A DNA stretch of 64,000 nt from Patiriisocius marinistellae (GCF_009014635.1 NZ_BKCF01000001.1:310001-374000), one strand, 5' to 3'; shown: positions 1 to 8,669, numbered from the stretch's first letter. The notes: generated from the letters alone by a model not told the origin. A program made the numbers and translations.

Positions 1-89
1 AGACCGTGTATTTGTATATAGAATGTCCCATAATTTATAAATAAAGAGAGCCTAATTTGTTTTTAACAATCTTATATACAATAGTTTAA

Positions 90-126
90 AACAAAAAAAG
101 GCGCTAACAAAATATGTGTTAACGCC
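90..126 (-). terminator. Intrinsic terminator of the TraB-like gene
   Basis: The stem pairs GGCG (100-103) with CGCC (123-126) and TAACA (105-109) with TGTTA (117-121), with one mismatch. It is followed on the minus strand by a run of seven T. It sits about 20 nt after the stop of the TraB-like gene. Confidence 0.75.
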
Positions 127-147
127 CTATAAACAATTTGTTTGACT

Positions 148-1014
148 TTACTCAATAACTGGTGTCACTGTAAATCCTTCTTTTTTAAGTAATGAAATTA
201 CACCCTGCTCTCCACCTAAATGTCCTGCGCCTACACCATAAAATGTGCTTGCCTTTTTAGAATTTTCAACAATTAATGGAATCCAGTTTTGATTTCTATT
301 ATCTAGCATTCTATGTAATTGTTCTGGGTCATCACCATAAAATTCATCCATATAATCGTAAAGACCTTCAATATTTTCAGCCTTATAAAGTTCAATCATT
401 TTATTAAACATATCTTTCATAGCATCTTCTTCCTTAAGCAATTTTACAACCTCATCCATTTGTTCATCATACGGTTGTATATCAAAAACTGCAATTTGAG
501 AAGCTACCGTTTCTAATCCGTTAATTTCCTTTTGTTGCTCTTTAGCTAGACTTATTAATGTTGCTTCATAGCTTGCAACATCTTTGCCCATATAACCCAT
601 CATAACCATTGTTGAAACCATCAAAGGCTTAAAAGTGGCTAGATTATCAAGACCTACACCCATGTTACTTAGTAAGTAGGTATCAATCAATGAATATTCG
701 CTTTCATCCATAAAGTTTTTAAGGTTTCCACCATCTGGCAAGATTGATAATTGCATCATTTCTTGTTGTAATGAAGGGTCATCCATATCTAATTCTAGAA
801 AAATGTTTTCACTTTCAGTAAATGCATTTTTGACTTTGTCCTTTAAAGCAAAATCTTCTTTAGGTAACATATGGAATGTTCCAAAAACATAACTTGTTTT
901 AATCCCATTTCCTTCTACTTTCCATAATAGACTATGCTCGTTTTCTTGAGCTGTTGTTGTTGAAATAGCAAATATAAATGCCACTAATGCTAATATATTT
1001 TTTAAATTTTTCAT
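148..1014 (-). CDS. TraB/GumN family protein, exported
   Basis: This 288-aa protein begins with a cleavable-looking signal peptide (charged start, hydrophobic core, cut near TTTAQ at about residue 22), so it is probably exported. The mature part opens with LLWKVEGNG and a VFGTFHML segment, and the C-terminus has GVGAGHLGG. The two GxxH/GxGH-type motifs at either end are the signature of the TraB/GumN/PrgY family, which is distantly related to metal-dependent proteases. The length is normal for bacterial members. The substrate is unknown. The gene appears monocistronic, with its own terminator just downstream. Family assignment is strong; biochemical role is inference only. Confidence 0.85.
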   Translation of the reverse strand: MKNLKNILALVAFIFAISTTTAQENEHSLLWKVEGNGIKTSYVFGTFHMLPKEDFALKDKVKNAFTESENIFLELDMDDPSLQQEMMQLSILPDGGNLKNFMDESEYSLIDTYLLSNMGVGLDNLATFKPLMVSTMVMMGYMGKDVASYEATLISLAKEQQKEINGLETVASQIAVFDIQPYDEQMDEVVKLLKEEDAMKDMFNKMIELYKAENIEGLYDYMDEFYGDDPEQLHRMLDNRNQNWIPLIVENSKKASTFYGVGAGHLGGEQGVISLLKKEGFTVTPVIE

Positions 1015-1112
1015 GATATAAAGGTTTAATTGTTCTTAAATAATTTAATTAATAAATGAATGTAATTGTAACGTCAATAATAAATTTTACGAGTGTTATC
1101 ATAAGTGTTAGT

Positions 1113-1217
1113 TTAAAAGATTAGTTTAATTGATAAGTAGATAATCACACCGCAAACGATGCCTACTCCAAATTTTATTAATTGAATTCTAGTTGATGTG
1201 TTATTAGTTGTTTTCAT
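1113..1217 (-). CDS. 34-aa single-pass membrane peptide
   Basis: This small ORF was translated by hand: start MKTTNNTSTR, end SIKLIF, stop at 1113-1115. It has a polar Thr/Asn-rich N-terminus and one hydrophobic stretch (about residues 14-33), so it should be a single-pass membrane peptide. Its ATG lies inside the last codons of the preceding small membrane gene (14-nt overlap), as in translationally coupled genes. I recognise no family. The overlap and the clean membrane segment are the only support, so it may be a chance ORF. Confidence 0.4.
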   Translation of the reverse strand: MKTTNNTSTRIQLIKFGVGIVCGVIIYLSIKLIF

Positions 1218-1413
1218 TTTTCCTGTTTTTTGTGTTATAAATTTGATTTGCTATAATAAAGTATAGTCCAGTTACAAGGAAAGTAAACCATACTTTCGCT
1301 TCTAGGGTAGCTCCAGATTCCATTAGATAATCAAGCCCTATTTCGCTACCTAAAAATGTGACAGCTATTGCAACTACTCCTATGTAGGTTGATTGTGGTA
1401 TGTTTTTATCCAT
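1204..1413 (-). CDS. Small two-helix membrane protein, unknown
   Basis: The protein is 69 aa if started at MDKNIPQST. This start leaves a 7-nt gap to the upstream stop at 1421, whereas the longer reading frame would overlap that gene. Two hydrophobic segments (about residues 9-28 and 38-57) suggest a membrane hairpin, followed by a charged, Asn-rich tail. No family is recognised. It is the middle gene of three small co-directional genes (1855 down to 1113), so it probably shares their transcript. Confidence 0.55.
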   Translation of the reverse strand: MDKNIPQSTYIGVVAIAVTFLGSEIGLDYLMESGATLEAKVWFTFLVTGLYFIIANQIYNTKNRKNENN

Positions 1414-1420
1414 CGTTTTT

Positions 1421-1855
1421 TTAATATAAAATAGACCCATTTTTAAATTTCACAGTTTCTGTTTTTGTTTCTGAAATGAAGTGTAATGTCAACACATCAA
1501 TCTCATTATAACTCTCTACTTCGTTTTTGAGAATGTTGTTAAGTCTTGAAGCTTCATCAACAACCGAAACTTCTTTATTATAATTCATTAAGTTATATTG
1601 AGCTGTTTGCCCATTGATACCATCTTTTTTACTTACGTGAATGCCATAAGATGAAAATTCAAAGTCAACATCACAATTACAATTTTTGGTTAAGATCTTT
1701 TCAATAGCACCTGTATTTCCTGTGTGTGCTTTTATACCATGATACATTCCATATCCAAATGGAATTCCTATAAAAAAAGCTAGTGCAATTCCTGCAATTG
1801 TTAATACTTTTTTAGTAGTTGATGTTTTTTTTGAGTTTGTATTTGTGTCCTTCAT
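1421..1855 (-). CDS. Hypothetical membrane-anchored protein
   Basis: The ATG at 1855 gives a 144-aa protein with a typical beginning MKDTNTNSKK. The longer frame (to 1978) runs through the terminator hairpin at 1946-1975 and is unlikely. After a Lys/Thr/Ser-rich N-terminus there is one transmembrane segment (about residues 18-37). A soluble domain of about 100 residues follows, containing an NCNCD motif. I do not recognise the family. It is the first gene of a mini-operon with the 69-aa and 34-aa membrane proteins. Confidence 0.6.
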   Translation of the reverse strand: MKDTNTNSKKTSTTKKVLTIAGIALAFFIGIPFGYGMYHGIKAHTGNTGAIEKILTKNCNCDVDFEFSSYGIHVSKKDGINGQTAQYNLMNYNKEVSVVDEASRLNNILKNEVESYNEIDVLTLHFISETKTETVKFKNGSILY

Positions 1856-1929
1856 AATATGGTTTTTTAATATCCCGTTTATTTCGGGAGTTGTGATTAT
1901 TTGATGGAACAAACATCTGGCATAAAAAA

Positions 1930-1975
1930 CCTTTAAAAAACAGAAGCCTCCCCATTTTAGCAAAATTGGGGAGGC
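1930..1975 (-). terminator. Second terminator after the TPR-AraC gene
   Basis: GCCTCCCCA (from 1946) pairs with TGGGGAGGC (to 1975), extended by TTTT/AAAA after a one-base bulge. On the minus strand it is followed by TTCTGTTTTTT. It lies about 80 nt beyond the hairpin at 2053-2076, so the regulator gene has two successive terminators, or a short transcript lies between them. Confidence 0.7.
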
Positions 1976-2052
1976 CACAAAAACTCTTTAAGCGTTGCAA
2001 ATAAAGAGATGTATCGTTAATAATGAAATTTTAAAATAACAAAAAACTACCA

Positions 2053-2076
2053 ACCCTAAATTCGTAAATTTAGGGT
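2053..2076 (-). terminator. Intrinsic terminator of the TPR-AraC gene
   Basis: There is a perfect 10-bp stem, ACCCTAAATT (2053-2062) with AATTTAGGGT (2067-2076), and a 4-nt loop. A T-rich run follows on the minus strand after a few bases. It is 25-48 nt past the stop at 2101. Confidence 0.7.
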
Positions 2077-2100
2077 GCAAGGTGTGAAAAAGAGCCTTTT

Positions 2101-3807
2101 TTAGGCTACGTTTTTAATATTCTTAATGTAGAAAGAAGGATTTAATCCTGTATCTTTTTTGAAGTATTTTGTGAACGAGTCGGCACTTTTATAACCTATC
2201 TCTTCGGCAATAGATTGAATAGAATACGCTCTAAAAAAAACATCATTCTTTAAACGAACGATTGCATAATTAATTCGTAAATCATTTATGTAGGTATTGA
2301 AGTTTTTGCCAAAATGTGCATTAATAACCTTTGATAAATAGGATGTATTTGTGCCTATTTTTTTAGCCATGTTGTGAGAATTACATTCCTGACTCAAAAA
2401 ATATTCTTTTTCCTCCAGTTTTGCTAATCCGTCAAGAATAAGTTGTTGTGTTTCCACTGGAATATCTAACGTATTTTTTTCTTCTAGCACTTCATCTTTT
2501 GTGTCAATAATATCCTTTGGCGCTTCGGCCGCATTTATTTTAGCTAATAAAGCTTCAAATTTTACCTCGTTTGCTTTTTTAGTTTTATAAAATTTCAGCA
2601 GTAAAAATAATAGTGCTAAAATAACAATAGAACCTCCAAGTAATAAATAATTAAGGTTGCTCTTACTATCTTCTTTTTCTATTCTTAGTTGTTCTATTTC
2701 GGCTTCAAATGCAGCAAGTTCTTGTTTTCTAAATTCTGTATCAATTGTGTCTTGCACTTTTGCAAATTCACTCATTGTATTTCCATACTTTTCAAAGTAA
2801 AAACTTGCTTTATCTAAGTTGTTTGTTTCTTTATAAGCTATAGCGAGAGATTTGTATAAATCATCCATATACGCCTCTTCTTTATCCGAAATTTCATAAG
2901 CTTCTAAAGCTTGCTCAAACGATGTAATAGCCTTCTCGTATTTTTTTTGCTTGTAATACAACGCACCGTAAGCCTTACCTAACAACAAACTATCAAAACG
3001 TGTGTGAGGTTTACAATAGTTTTTTGAATAATCTAGACTTTTTGCTGCAGCATCAAAATTATTTAATAATATTTCTGTCTCTCCAAGCATCATATACAAT
3101 GGTTTTACCATGCAAGAGTCTTTTTGTTTCTCTAAGTAATTTTTTAAAATGTCATTAATATAAAAGTTTGCAGAATCTGCTACTTTGTTTTTTAAAAAAG
3201 CATCAGACAAACCTAACTTTGCCATTAAAAACCTTTGTCTAACCACACTATCATTCTCTGTATTGACTTCAATTTCATTTAATTGCTTGAGCTCGTTTTG
3301 ATAATAAGCAATAACATCACTTTTATCTGAACCTATAGATTTTATATTATTAATAAAAAATTGCGCCTGTTTTTTAACATCTTCATTCCCTTTCTCATAA
3401 GCTATTGCTTTTGTTTTTTCAAAATAAACAAGTGCCTCCTTAACAGCTCCTTCTCTCATTACAACAATCCCTGCGAGCATATATGTATCCATATAGTATT
3501 GCTCTAGCATATTTCTTTCTGAAAATGCAATCAATTTTCTTGCAGCAACTGCTGCTTTGGGAAAATCTTCTGCAATGTTATAAATAATAACTTTAGATTG
3601 TAAAGCTCCCCATTGGTGTTTTAAATTAGCCTCTTTATTTGCTCTGTTTGAGTAGTAGCGGGTAACATTAAGCGCTACAGTTGTGTCCTTTACATTGGTT
3701 TGAATTATACCTATAATTTCTTTGAAAGATTTTTTGGCGAGCGTATCATTTTGCGCAGTCACTTGAAACAAACAGAAAAAAAAGAATAATTTAAGTAGGT
3801 ATTTCAT
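2101..3807 (-). CDS. TPR-transmembrane-AraC family regulator
   Basis: The 568-aa protein has a signal peptide (about 1-18), TPR-like helical repeats (about 50-360), one transmembrane helix at about 386-405, a coiled linker, and a C-terminal AraC/XylS helix-turn-helix domain (about 460-565, with YSIQSIAEEIGYKSADSFTKYFKK). The likely topology is TPRs outside the cytoplasm and the DNA-binding domain inside, so DNA binding would occur at the membrane. It lacks the kinase and receiver domains of hybrid two-component regulators. Such TPR-AraC proteins are common in Flavobacteriia; target genes cannot be read from the sequence. It is monocistronic with a -7 element at 3847-3854. Confidence 0.85.
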   Translation of the reverse strand: MKYLLKLFFFFCLFQVTAQNDTLAKKSFKEIIGIIQTNVKDTTVALNVTRYYSNRANKEANLKHQWGALQSKVIIYNIAEDFPKAAVAARKLIAFSERNMLEQYYMDTYMLAGIVVMREGAVKEALVYFEKTKAIAYEKGNEDVKKQAQFFINNIKSIGSDKSDVIAYYQNELKQLNEIEVNTENDSVVRQRFLMAKLGLSDAFLKNKVADSANFYINDILKNYLEKQKDSCMVKPLYMMLGETEILLNNFDAAAKSLDYSKNYCKPHTRFDSLLLGKAYGALYYKQKKYEKAITSFEQALEAYEISDKEEAYMDDLYKSLAIAYKETNNLDKASFYFEKYGNTMSEFAKVQDTIDTEFRKQELAAFEAEIEQLRIEKEDSKSNLNYLLLGGSIVILALLFLLLKFYKTKKANEVKFEALLAKINAAEAPKDIIDTKDEVLEEKNTLDIPVETQQLILDGLAKLEEKEYFLSQECNSHNMAKKIGTNTSYLSKVINAHFGKNFNTYINDLRINYAIVRLKNDVFFRAYSIQSIAEEIGYKSADSFTKYFKKDTGLNPSFYIKNIKNVA

Positions 3808-3846
3808 GAGTTAGCACTATAAGTATTGAAGAAATAAAACGAAACC

Positions 3847-3854
3847 CAAATATA
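3847..3854 (-). promoter_or_regulatory. -7 promoter element TATATTTG
   Basis: The minus strand reads TATATTTG, matching the Bacteroidota TAnnTTTG element. It is about 40 nt before the ATG of the TPR-AraC gene. No clear -33 TTG is seen. Confidence 0.5.
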
Positions 3855-3857
3855 GCA

Positions 3858-4394
3858 TTAACTCGCTTTTTTAGATTGTTTCTTGGCTCTTTTTGCTTTG
3901 TAAAATTGTTTTTCTGCAATGTAGATTGTTTTATCTACTGTGCAATAAACAATGGATTTTTCTTTATTAGTTAATGAGGTGCTCTTTGTAATATCAAACT
4001 CTTTTTCAAAAGCAATTCTTTTCCTTATTTCTGAAATTTCTGCTTCATTAAAAATAAAGTCGGCATAAACATTTTCTTTTGCTGGACGCTTAAAATGTAT
4101 TACAGCGCTTTTATCCCAAACTACATATTCTTTGCCTAAAATATTAACCAATTGAATCATAGGTATTGGGTCCACTGCCGAAAATAAACTACCACCATAA
4201 ATAGAATTCATATAATTCCTGTTCTTCCAGCTTACAGGAAGCTTAACAGTTACTTTCATAATATCTTTTGAAACATGAGTAATTCTTGCAGTGCTCCTCC
4301 TGTACATGGGAGAAAAGTTAAAACCGTATTTAAACAGTGTGTGTGGCTTAAAGAATTTTAAACCAACAGCTTCTAGTTTTTGATATAATGACAT
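3858..4394 (-). CDS. DUF4442 domain protein (hotdog-fold)
   Basis: The 178-aa cytoplasmic protein matches the DUF4442 family, related to acyl-CoA thioesterases of the hotdog fold. Supporting segments are SPMYRRSTARI, the NYMNSIYGGSLFSAVDP region (the hotdog helix) and a central VVWDKSAVIHFKRPA strand region. The C-terminus is a Lys/Ala-rich tail. The substrate is unknown; an acyl-thioester role is inference from the fold. It has its own -7 element (4423-4430). Confidence 0.75.
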   Translation of the reverse strand: MSLYQKLEAVGLKFFKPHTLFKYGFNFSPMYRRSTARITHVSKDIMKVTVKLPVSWKNRNYMNSIYGGSLFSAVDPIPMIQLVNILGKEYVVWDKSAVIHFKRPAKENVYADFIFNEAEISEIRKRIAFEKEFDITKSTSLTNKEKSIVYCTVDKTIYIAEKQFYKAKRAKKQSKKAS

Positions 4395-4422
4395 GTAATG
4401 TTTCTAAAAATTTCTGCTTTGG

Positions 4423-4430
4423 CAAATATA
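4423..4430 (-). promoter_or_regulatory. -7 promoter element TATATTTG
   Basis: The minus strand reads TATATTTG, about 29 nt upstream of the DUF4442 gene ATG and just before the stop of the radical SAM gene. Confidence 0.5.
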
Positions 4431-4432
4431 AT

Positions 4433-5506
4433 TTAAAACAAACGCATCTGTGGATTTTTAAGTTGGAGGTAATACGAATTGTCTAACGGCTGTAATATGT
4501 TGCCCGTAATATATTTCCGCTTTGCGAGCGCCATTGTGTTTTTAATTTGCTCAGCAATCGTGCCTACTCCACGCATGCGCCTTCCGTATTGACTGTCATT
4601 TAATTTGCCTCCGTGGCACTCTGCAATTTGATTGAGAAGCCTCTCCGCCTTATCTGGGATTGTTTTTCGTGCCCAATCTTCAAAAATCTGAGCAATCTGT
4701 CCATTAAGTCGTACAACGGTATATGCGACGTCCTGCGCACCAAGTGCTGCAACTGTTTTTACGAGAGGTAAAATTTCATGACTATTAAGCGACGGAATAA
4801 TAGGCGCCATCATTACTCGCACTGGAATATTATTTTCTGAAAGTATTTGCACGGTCTTTAACCGTTGTTTGATGCTCGCAGTTCTTGGTTCCAATAATCT
4901 GCGTGTTTCTTCAAGAAGTGATGTGATTGAAATATTTACTTGAATACAATTGTATTTTGCCAGCTCTTTCAAAATATCCAAATCTCTAAGCACTAAACTA
5001 TTTTTTGTAATAATGCCAGTGGGATGTTTCCATTTTAGCATCACTTCGAGGCATTTTCTTGTAATTTCTAGTTTTCGTTCTAGTGGTTGATAGCAATCTG
5101 TATTCCCTGAAAAGACAATGGGATGCCCTTCCCAGTTTTTTGAAGTTATTTTCTTTTCGAGTAGTTGCGGTGCATTTAACTTATATAAAATTGTACTTTC
5201 AAAATCTAAACCTGCTCCATAACCCCAATATTCATGGCTATTGCGAGCGTAACAATACACACAACCGTGCTCACAGCCTTGATAGGGATTTGCCGAAAAC
5301 CCCATACCCACATCTGGGCTTTCTACTTTATTTACAAATGTTTTAGGGTGAACTTCAATGTATTTTGTTTGATTTGTATTTGCCTCTTCACCTTCTATTT
5401 CGCAATAATTGAGAAAATCATCCCGTTGCTCGTGGCTCAGCTCAAAAAACCTATTATGAACTTTTTGTTGGGCTCCGCGACCTTTTATATGAGAAGGATT
5501 TTTCAT
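4433..5506 (-). CDS. PA0069/Rv2578c-type radical SAM protein
   Basis: The 357-aa protein contains the CxxxCxxC cluster motif CEHGCVYC, which binds the radical-SAM [4Fe-4S] cluster. It is preceded by GMGFSANPYQG and followed by the NTDCYQPLERK segment typical of the PA0069 family (SplB-related in the core). Its reaction is not established. A basic N-terminus (KGRGAQQKVHNRF) and the C-terminal region with YGRRMRGVG are also family features. Length is normal. It is transcribed alone from a -7 element at 5528-5535. Confidence 0.88.
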   Translation of the reverse strand: MKNPSHIKGRGAQQKVHNRFFELSHEQRDDFLNYCEIEGEEANTNQTKYIEVHPKTFVNKVESPDVGMGFSANPYQGCEHGCVYCYARNSHEYWGYGAGLDFESTILYKLNAPQLLEKKITSKNWEGHPIVFSGNTDCYQPLERKLEITRKCLEVMLKWKHPTGIITKNSLVLRDLDILKELAKYNCIQVNISITSLLEETRRLLEPRTASIKQRLKTVQILSENNIPVRVMMAPIIPSLNSHEILPLVKTVAALGAQDVAYTVVRLNGQIAQIFEDWARKTIPDKAERLLNQIAECHGGKLNDSQYGRRMRGVGTIAEQIKNTMALAKRKYITGNILQPLDNSYYLQLKNPQMRLF

Positions 5507-5527
5507 TTATAATACGTTCGATTATTA

Positions 5528-5535
5528 CAAATATA
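5528..5535 (-). promoter_or_regulatory. -7 promoter element TATATTTG
   Basis: The minus strand reads TATATTTG, 22 nt before the ATG of the radical SAM gene, giving a predicted leader of about 15-18 nt. Confidence 0.5.
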
Positions 5536-5593
5536 ATCCTTATTAGGATTTATTCCCTTTATATTTGGAATTATTCCATATGTCTTAAATAAG

Positions 5594-5638
5594 AAAAGTC
5601 AAAAATTCTTAGAAATTTCCTAAAAACATTTGACTTTT
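5594..5638 (-). terminator. Probable terminator of the crotonase gene
   Basis: AAAAGTCAAA (5594-5603) pairs with TTTGACTTTT (5629-5638), and the interior contains a second small pairing (TTAG/CTAA). It lies 19 nt past the stop of the enoyl-CoA hydratase gene. The following T tract on the minus strand is interrupted, so strength is uncertain. Confidence 0.5.
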
Positions 5639-5656
5639 ATAATGTATTGAATAATA

Positions 5657-6439
5657 TTACTTCCCAGTAAAAACTGGTTTTCTTTTATTTAAAAATGCTT
5701 GAGTTCCTTCTTGAAAATCAGCTGTTCCAAAACAATTTCCAAATTCCATTACCTCAGCATCAAATCCATTTTCGCCATCCTCAAACCCTGCATTAATAGC
5801 TCTAATAGCAGCCGCGATTGCCATAGGAGAATTACGCATAATCTTTGCTGCAATCCCTCCAGTAAATTCTAATAAATTTTCCTGCGCCACCACGTGATTT
5901 ACTAATCCATATTGCAATGCTTGATTTGCATCTATCATTCCTGCTGTCATTATTAACTCCATGGCACGACCTTTTCCCACTAATTGCGGCAGCCGTTGTG
6001 TACCTCCGTAACCAGGAATTACTCCTAATGATACTTCTGGCAATCCCATTTTTGCATTATCGCTAGCCACTCTAAAGTGTGCTGCCATGGCTAATTCGAG
6101 ACCACCACCTAGTGCAAAACCATTTACAGCTGCAATCACTGGGGTGTCTAAATTTGCTACAAAATCAAATAATTTTGCTTGACCTTCAGCAGCAAGTTTT
6201 CCACCTTCTGAAACTGAAAAATCTGCAAATTCACTAATATCTGCTCCTGCAACAAATGCTTTCTCGCCACTCCCTGTTACGATAATAACTTTTGTTACTT
6301 TATCCTCATCTGCCTTTTTAAATGCAGTATGTAGCTCTTGAATAGTTTCAGAATTTAAAGCGTTTAATTTTGAAGGTCTATTAATCGTTATCGTCGTAAC
6401 TCCTTCGTTTGTTGCTGAAAGTACATTATTATAGCTCAT
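5657..6439 (-). CDS. Enoyl-CoA hydratase/isomerase (crotonase)
   Basis: The 260-aa protein is a full-length crotonase. AGADISEF forms part of the first oxyanion-hole region. NGFALGGGLELAMAAHFRVAS carries the second oxyanion glycines, and GLPEVSLGVIPGYGGTQRL contains the catalytic Glu region. These fit a 2-enoyl-CoA hydratase of fatty-acid or amino-acid catabolism, acting in the cytoplasm on short-chain enoyl-CoA. Isomerase activity cannot be excluded. The CoA-transferase pair at 40.8-42.2 kb belongs to related metabolism but is not linked. A copy of the dispersed CTTCGGAAAT word lies upstream (6475-6484). Confidence 0.9.
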   Translation of the reverse strand: MSYNNVLSATNEGVTTITINRPSKLNALNSETIQELHTAFKKADEDKVTKVIIVTGSGEKAFVAGADISEFADFSVSEGGKLAAEGQAKLFDFVANLDTPVIAAVNGFALGGGLELAMAAHFRVASDNAKMGLPEVSLGVIPGYGGTQRLPQLVGKGRAMELIMTAGMIDANQALQYGLVNHVVAQENLLEFTGGIAAKIMRNSPMAIAAAIRAINAGFEDGENGFDAEVMEFGNCFGTADFQEGTQAFLNKRKPVFTGK

Positions 6440-6541
6440 AGTTTTTCTTTTTAATATTTGAATTTCTCGAAAGGCTTCGGAAATTTTAAAGATTCAAAAA
6501 TTAAATCTCTATTTAAATGAACTGCAAAATTACTAAAAACG

Positions 6542-8002
6542 CTAGGATTGCTTAGGAAAACGAACCGTAAATGTGGTTTTCTGTCCTATTTCAGAAGTAA
6601 AACTAATGGTCCCTTTAAATGATTCTACAATATTTTTTACCATAGCTAGACCCAATCCCATTCCGCTAGACTTTGTAGTAAATTTAGGCTCAAAAATAAG
6701 TTTTTTATTCTCTTCGCTTACGCCCACACCATTATCAGTAACCGTCAAAACTACATCTTTGTTTTCTTCAAAAACATTAACATCAACTCTAGGATTTTTT
6801 GGATTAATTGAGTCAATTGCTTGTGTACTATTCTTTACAAGATTGTTAACAACCCTAATAAGTTGTGAACGATCAAAACGCGCTGTGATTTCATCTTTAG
6901 CAGCATTAAAATAAATATAATCCTCATTAAAAATATCCAGAGCAAGCTTTGTAATCTTAACAACATCAAGAGTTTCTTCTTTTTGGGCTGGCATTTGGGC
7001 ATAATTTGAAAAAGCAGATGCAATGTTACTCATCGTGTCAATTTGCTGAATAATTGTATCTGTATATTCACTTAGTTTTTCGTTTATATTGGGATCATTT
7101 GGGTCAAATTTCCGCTGAAAGCTTTGTACTGTTAATCGCATAGGCGTCAACGGATTTTTAATCTCGTGCGCTACTTGTTTTGCCATCTCCCGCCAAGCAG
7201 CTTCACGCTCGCTTGTGGCTAGTTGAGCGGCGCTACTCTCTAGCTCGTCAATCATCCCATTATAAGCGTTGACAAGTGTAGAAATTTCTTCGGGGGTGTT
7301 TGATACTGTAATTTTTTTGTTGCGTTTATCAAGGCGAGTTTCGGTAATTTTTTCACTCACTTCGTTGAGAGAACGTGTAATATAATTTGAAAGGAAATAG
7401 GCAAGTGCTATGGCAATACCTATCATTAAAAGATAAGTAATTGCTAAACGTGTGAGACTTTCTTTAAGTTCTTTTTTTATAAAACCATCATCCTCAATAT
7501 AAGGTAAATTAAGAATTGCTAAGGGTTTAAAATACTTGTCTGTTATATAAGAATACGACGTTTGGTACTGCTGTCCATCCTTATGAAATTCCTCAACAAA
7601 ATGCTTGTTTGATGATACATCGAGTGCATTTAAAACGTAAGCAGGCAAACATTTTCCTATTGAGTCCTTTACAAAAGAGGCTTTTGATTTGATGAGTAAA
7701 GAGCCTTCTAAATCATACAAATACAACTCTAAATTATGAATTTGTTTTATCTCGTAAATTTTCTCCTTAAAGATAAGCGGGATATATTCTGTTTCTCTGG
7801 CGTAAGTAGTTTCCTCAAGAACATAATCAATATTTTGCTTAATATTTTGTTCTTTGCGTTCTAACCTATCTCTATGGTAATCCTCTGCCTCTTCCCTATA
7901 TTGATATACCGTAACAACCGCAATCAAAATAGAGGCAATTACCACAAGCACTAGCATGGATAAAAATATTCGGTTTCGTAAAGAGGAGGTGTAGAATTTC
8001 AA
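6542..8002 (-). CDS. Sensor histidine kinase, NtrY-like
   Basis: The 486-aa protein has TM1 at about 12-32, an extracytoplasmic sensor region to about 183, TM2 at about 184-207, then HAMP (about 208-258). The kinase core follows: H-box AHEIKNPLTPMR (His near 280), N-box NLVKNSTQAI, G1 DNGVGVS and G2 SSGMGLGLAMVKNIV. The REMAKQVAHEIKNPLTPM form is typical of NtrY-like kinases. No response regulator gene is adjacent, so it is an orphan in this window. The start codon appears to be TTG (MKFYTSS). The signal sensed is unknown. Confidence 0.88.
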   Translation of the reverse strand: MKFYTSSLRNRIFLSMLVLVVIASILIAVVTVYQYREEAEDYHRDRLERKEQNIKQNIDYVLEETTYARETEYIPLIFKEKIYEIKQIHNLELYLYDLEGSLLIKSKASFVKDSIGKCLPAYVLNALDVSSNKHFVEEFHKDGQQYQTSYSYITDKYFKPLAILNLPYIEDDGFIKKELKESLTRLAITYLLMIGIAIALAYFLSNYITRSLNEVSEKITETRLDKRNKKITVSNTPEEISTLVNAYNGMIDELESSAAQLATSEREAAWREMAKQVAHEIKNPLTPMRLTVQSFQRKFDPNDPNINEKLSEYTDTIIQQIDTMSNIASAFSNYAQMPAQKEETLDVVKITKLALDIFNEDYIYFNAAKDEITARFDRSQLIRVVNNLVKNSTQAIDSINPKNPRVDVNVFEENKDVVLTVTDNGVGVSEENKKLIFEPKFTTKSSGMGLGLAMVKNIVESFKGTISFTSEIGQKTTFTVRFPKQS

Positions 8003-8113
8003 ATTATTTTATGATTACTTCGGAAATATTAATTGTTGAAAGATAATAATTTAATTTGCAGTCTTAGCTAGTATTGAAATCACAAGAATTGAACCAACTT
8101 AGTTATTCTAAAA

Positions 8114-8650
8114 TTAATTACGCTCCCTTATTCTTTTATACACCTTAACACCAAGCATTAATAAAATACCAAAAACAATAATACCAACCGTACCATAAAT
8201 CCAATTAAAAGCATTTTTTAAAATAACTAAAAATACTACCGAAAATAGAATCAATGTAGCACCCTCATTGAATAATCGCATCCAGTTTGATGAGTATTTA
8301 TACACATCATTTTCATGCGCCTTTAAAATTAAATGACATTTAATATGATATACAATTAGCGCTACTACAAAACCTAATTTTACTTGCATCCAAGCATCTG
8401 TAAGCCAAAAAGGGCGAAGCGCTAATAACCAAACCGCAAATCCAATAGCTAAAATCATCGAAGGCCACGTAATAATATACCACAGCCTTTTTGTCATAAT
8501 CTTATATTGCTCTCCAAGTATTTCTCGAGTGGGAGATTCTTTTTTAGTAGCTTCAATTTGATATACAAATAGTCTTACAATATAAAACAACCCAGCAAAC
8601 CAAGTGATGACAAAAATTAAATGTAGTGATTTTATATAGTTATATTCCAA
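8114..8650 (-). CDS. hemJ: Protoporphyrinogen IX oxidase HemJ
   Basis: This 178-aa integral membrane protein has about four to five helices and begins with YIKSLHLIFVITWFAGLFYI, the conserved N-terminal helix of HemJ/CopD-type proteins with its invariant His. HemJ oxidises protoporphyrinogen IX to protoporphyrin IX, the penultimate step of heme synthesis. No hemG or hemY is visible here, and all other late heme genes are within 20 kb, which supports HemJ over a generic CopD protein. The start is TTG, 20 nt from a good promoter (TTG 8697-8699, 19-nt spacer, TATCTTTG 8670-8677). Confidence 0.8.
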   Translation of the reverse strand: MEYNYIKSLHLIFVITWFAGLFYIVRLFVYQIEATKKESPTREILGEQYKIMTKRLWYIITWPSMILAIGFAVWLLALRPFWLTDAWMQVKLGFVVALIVYHIKCHLILKAHENDVYKYSSNWMRLFNEGATLILFSVVFLVILKNAFNWIYGTVGIIVFGILLMLGVKVYKRIRERN

Positions 8651-8669
8651 TTCTCAAATTTTATAAATG

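Noticed and set aside
1856-1978. N-terminal extension of the hypothetical membrane protein
   Set aside because: It would translate through a strong terminator hairpin and lacks conservation-like features.
6573-6914. 113-aa plus-strand ORF
   Set aside because: Antisense to the ATP-binding domain of the histidine kinase; no own features.
8080-8110. tRNA-like GGTTCAATTC on the minus strand near 8090
   Set aside because: No cloverleaf arms or acceptor pairing can be formed around it.
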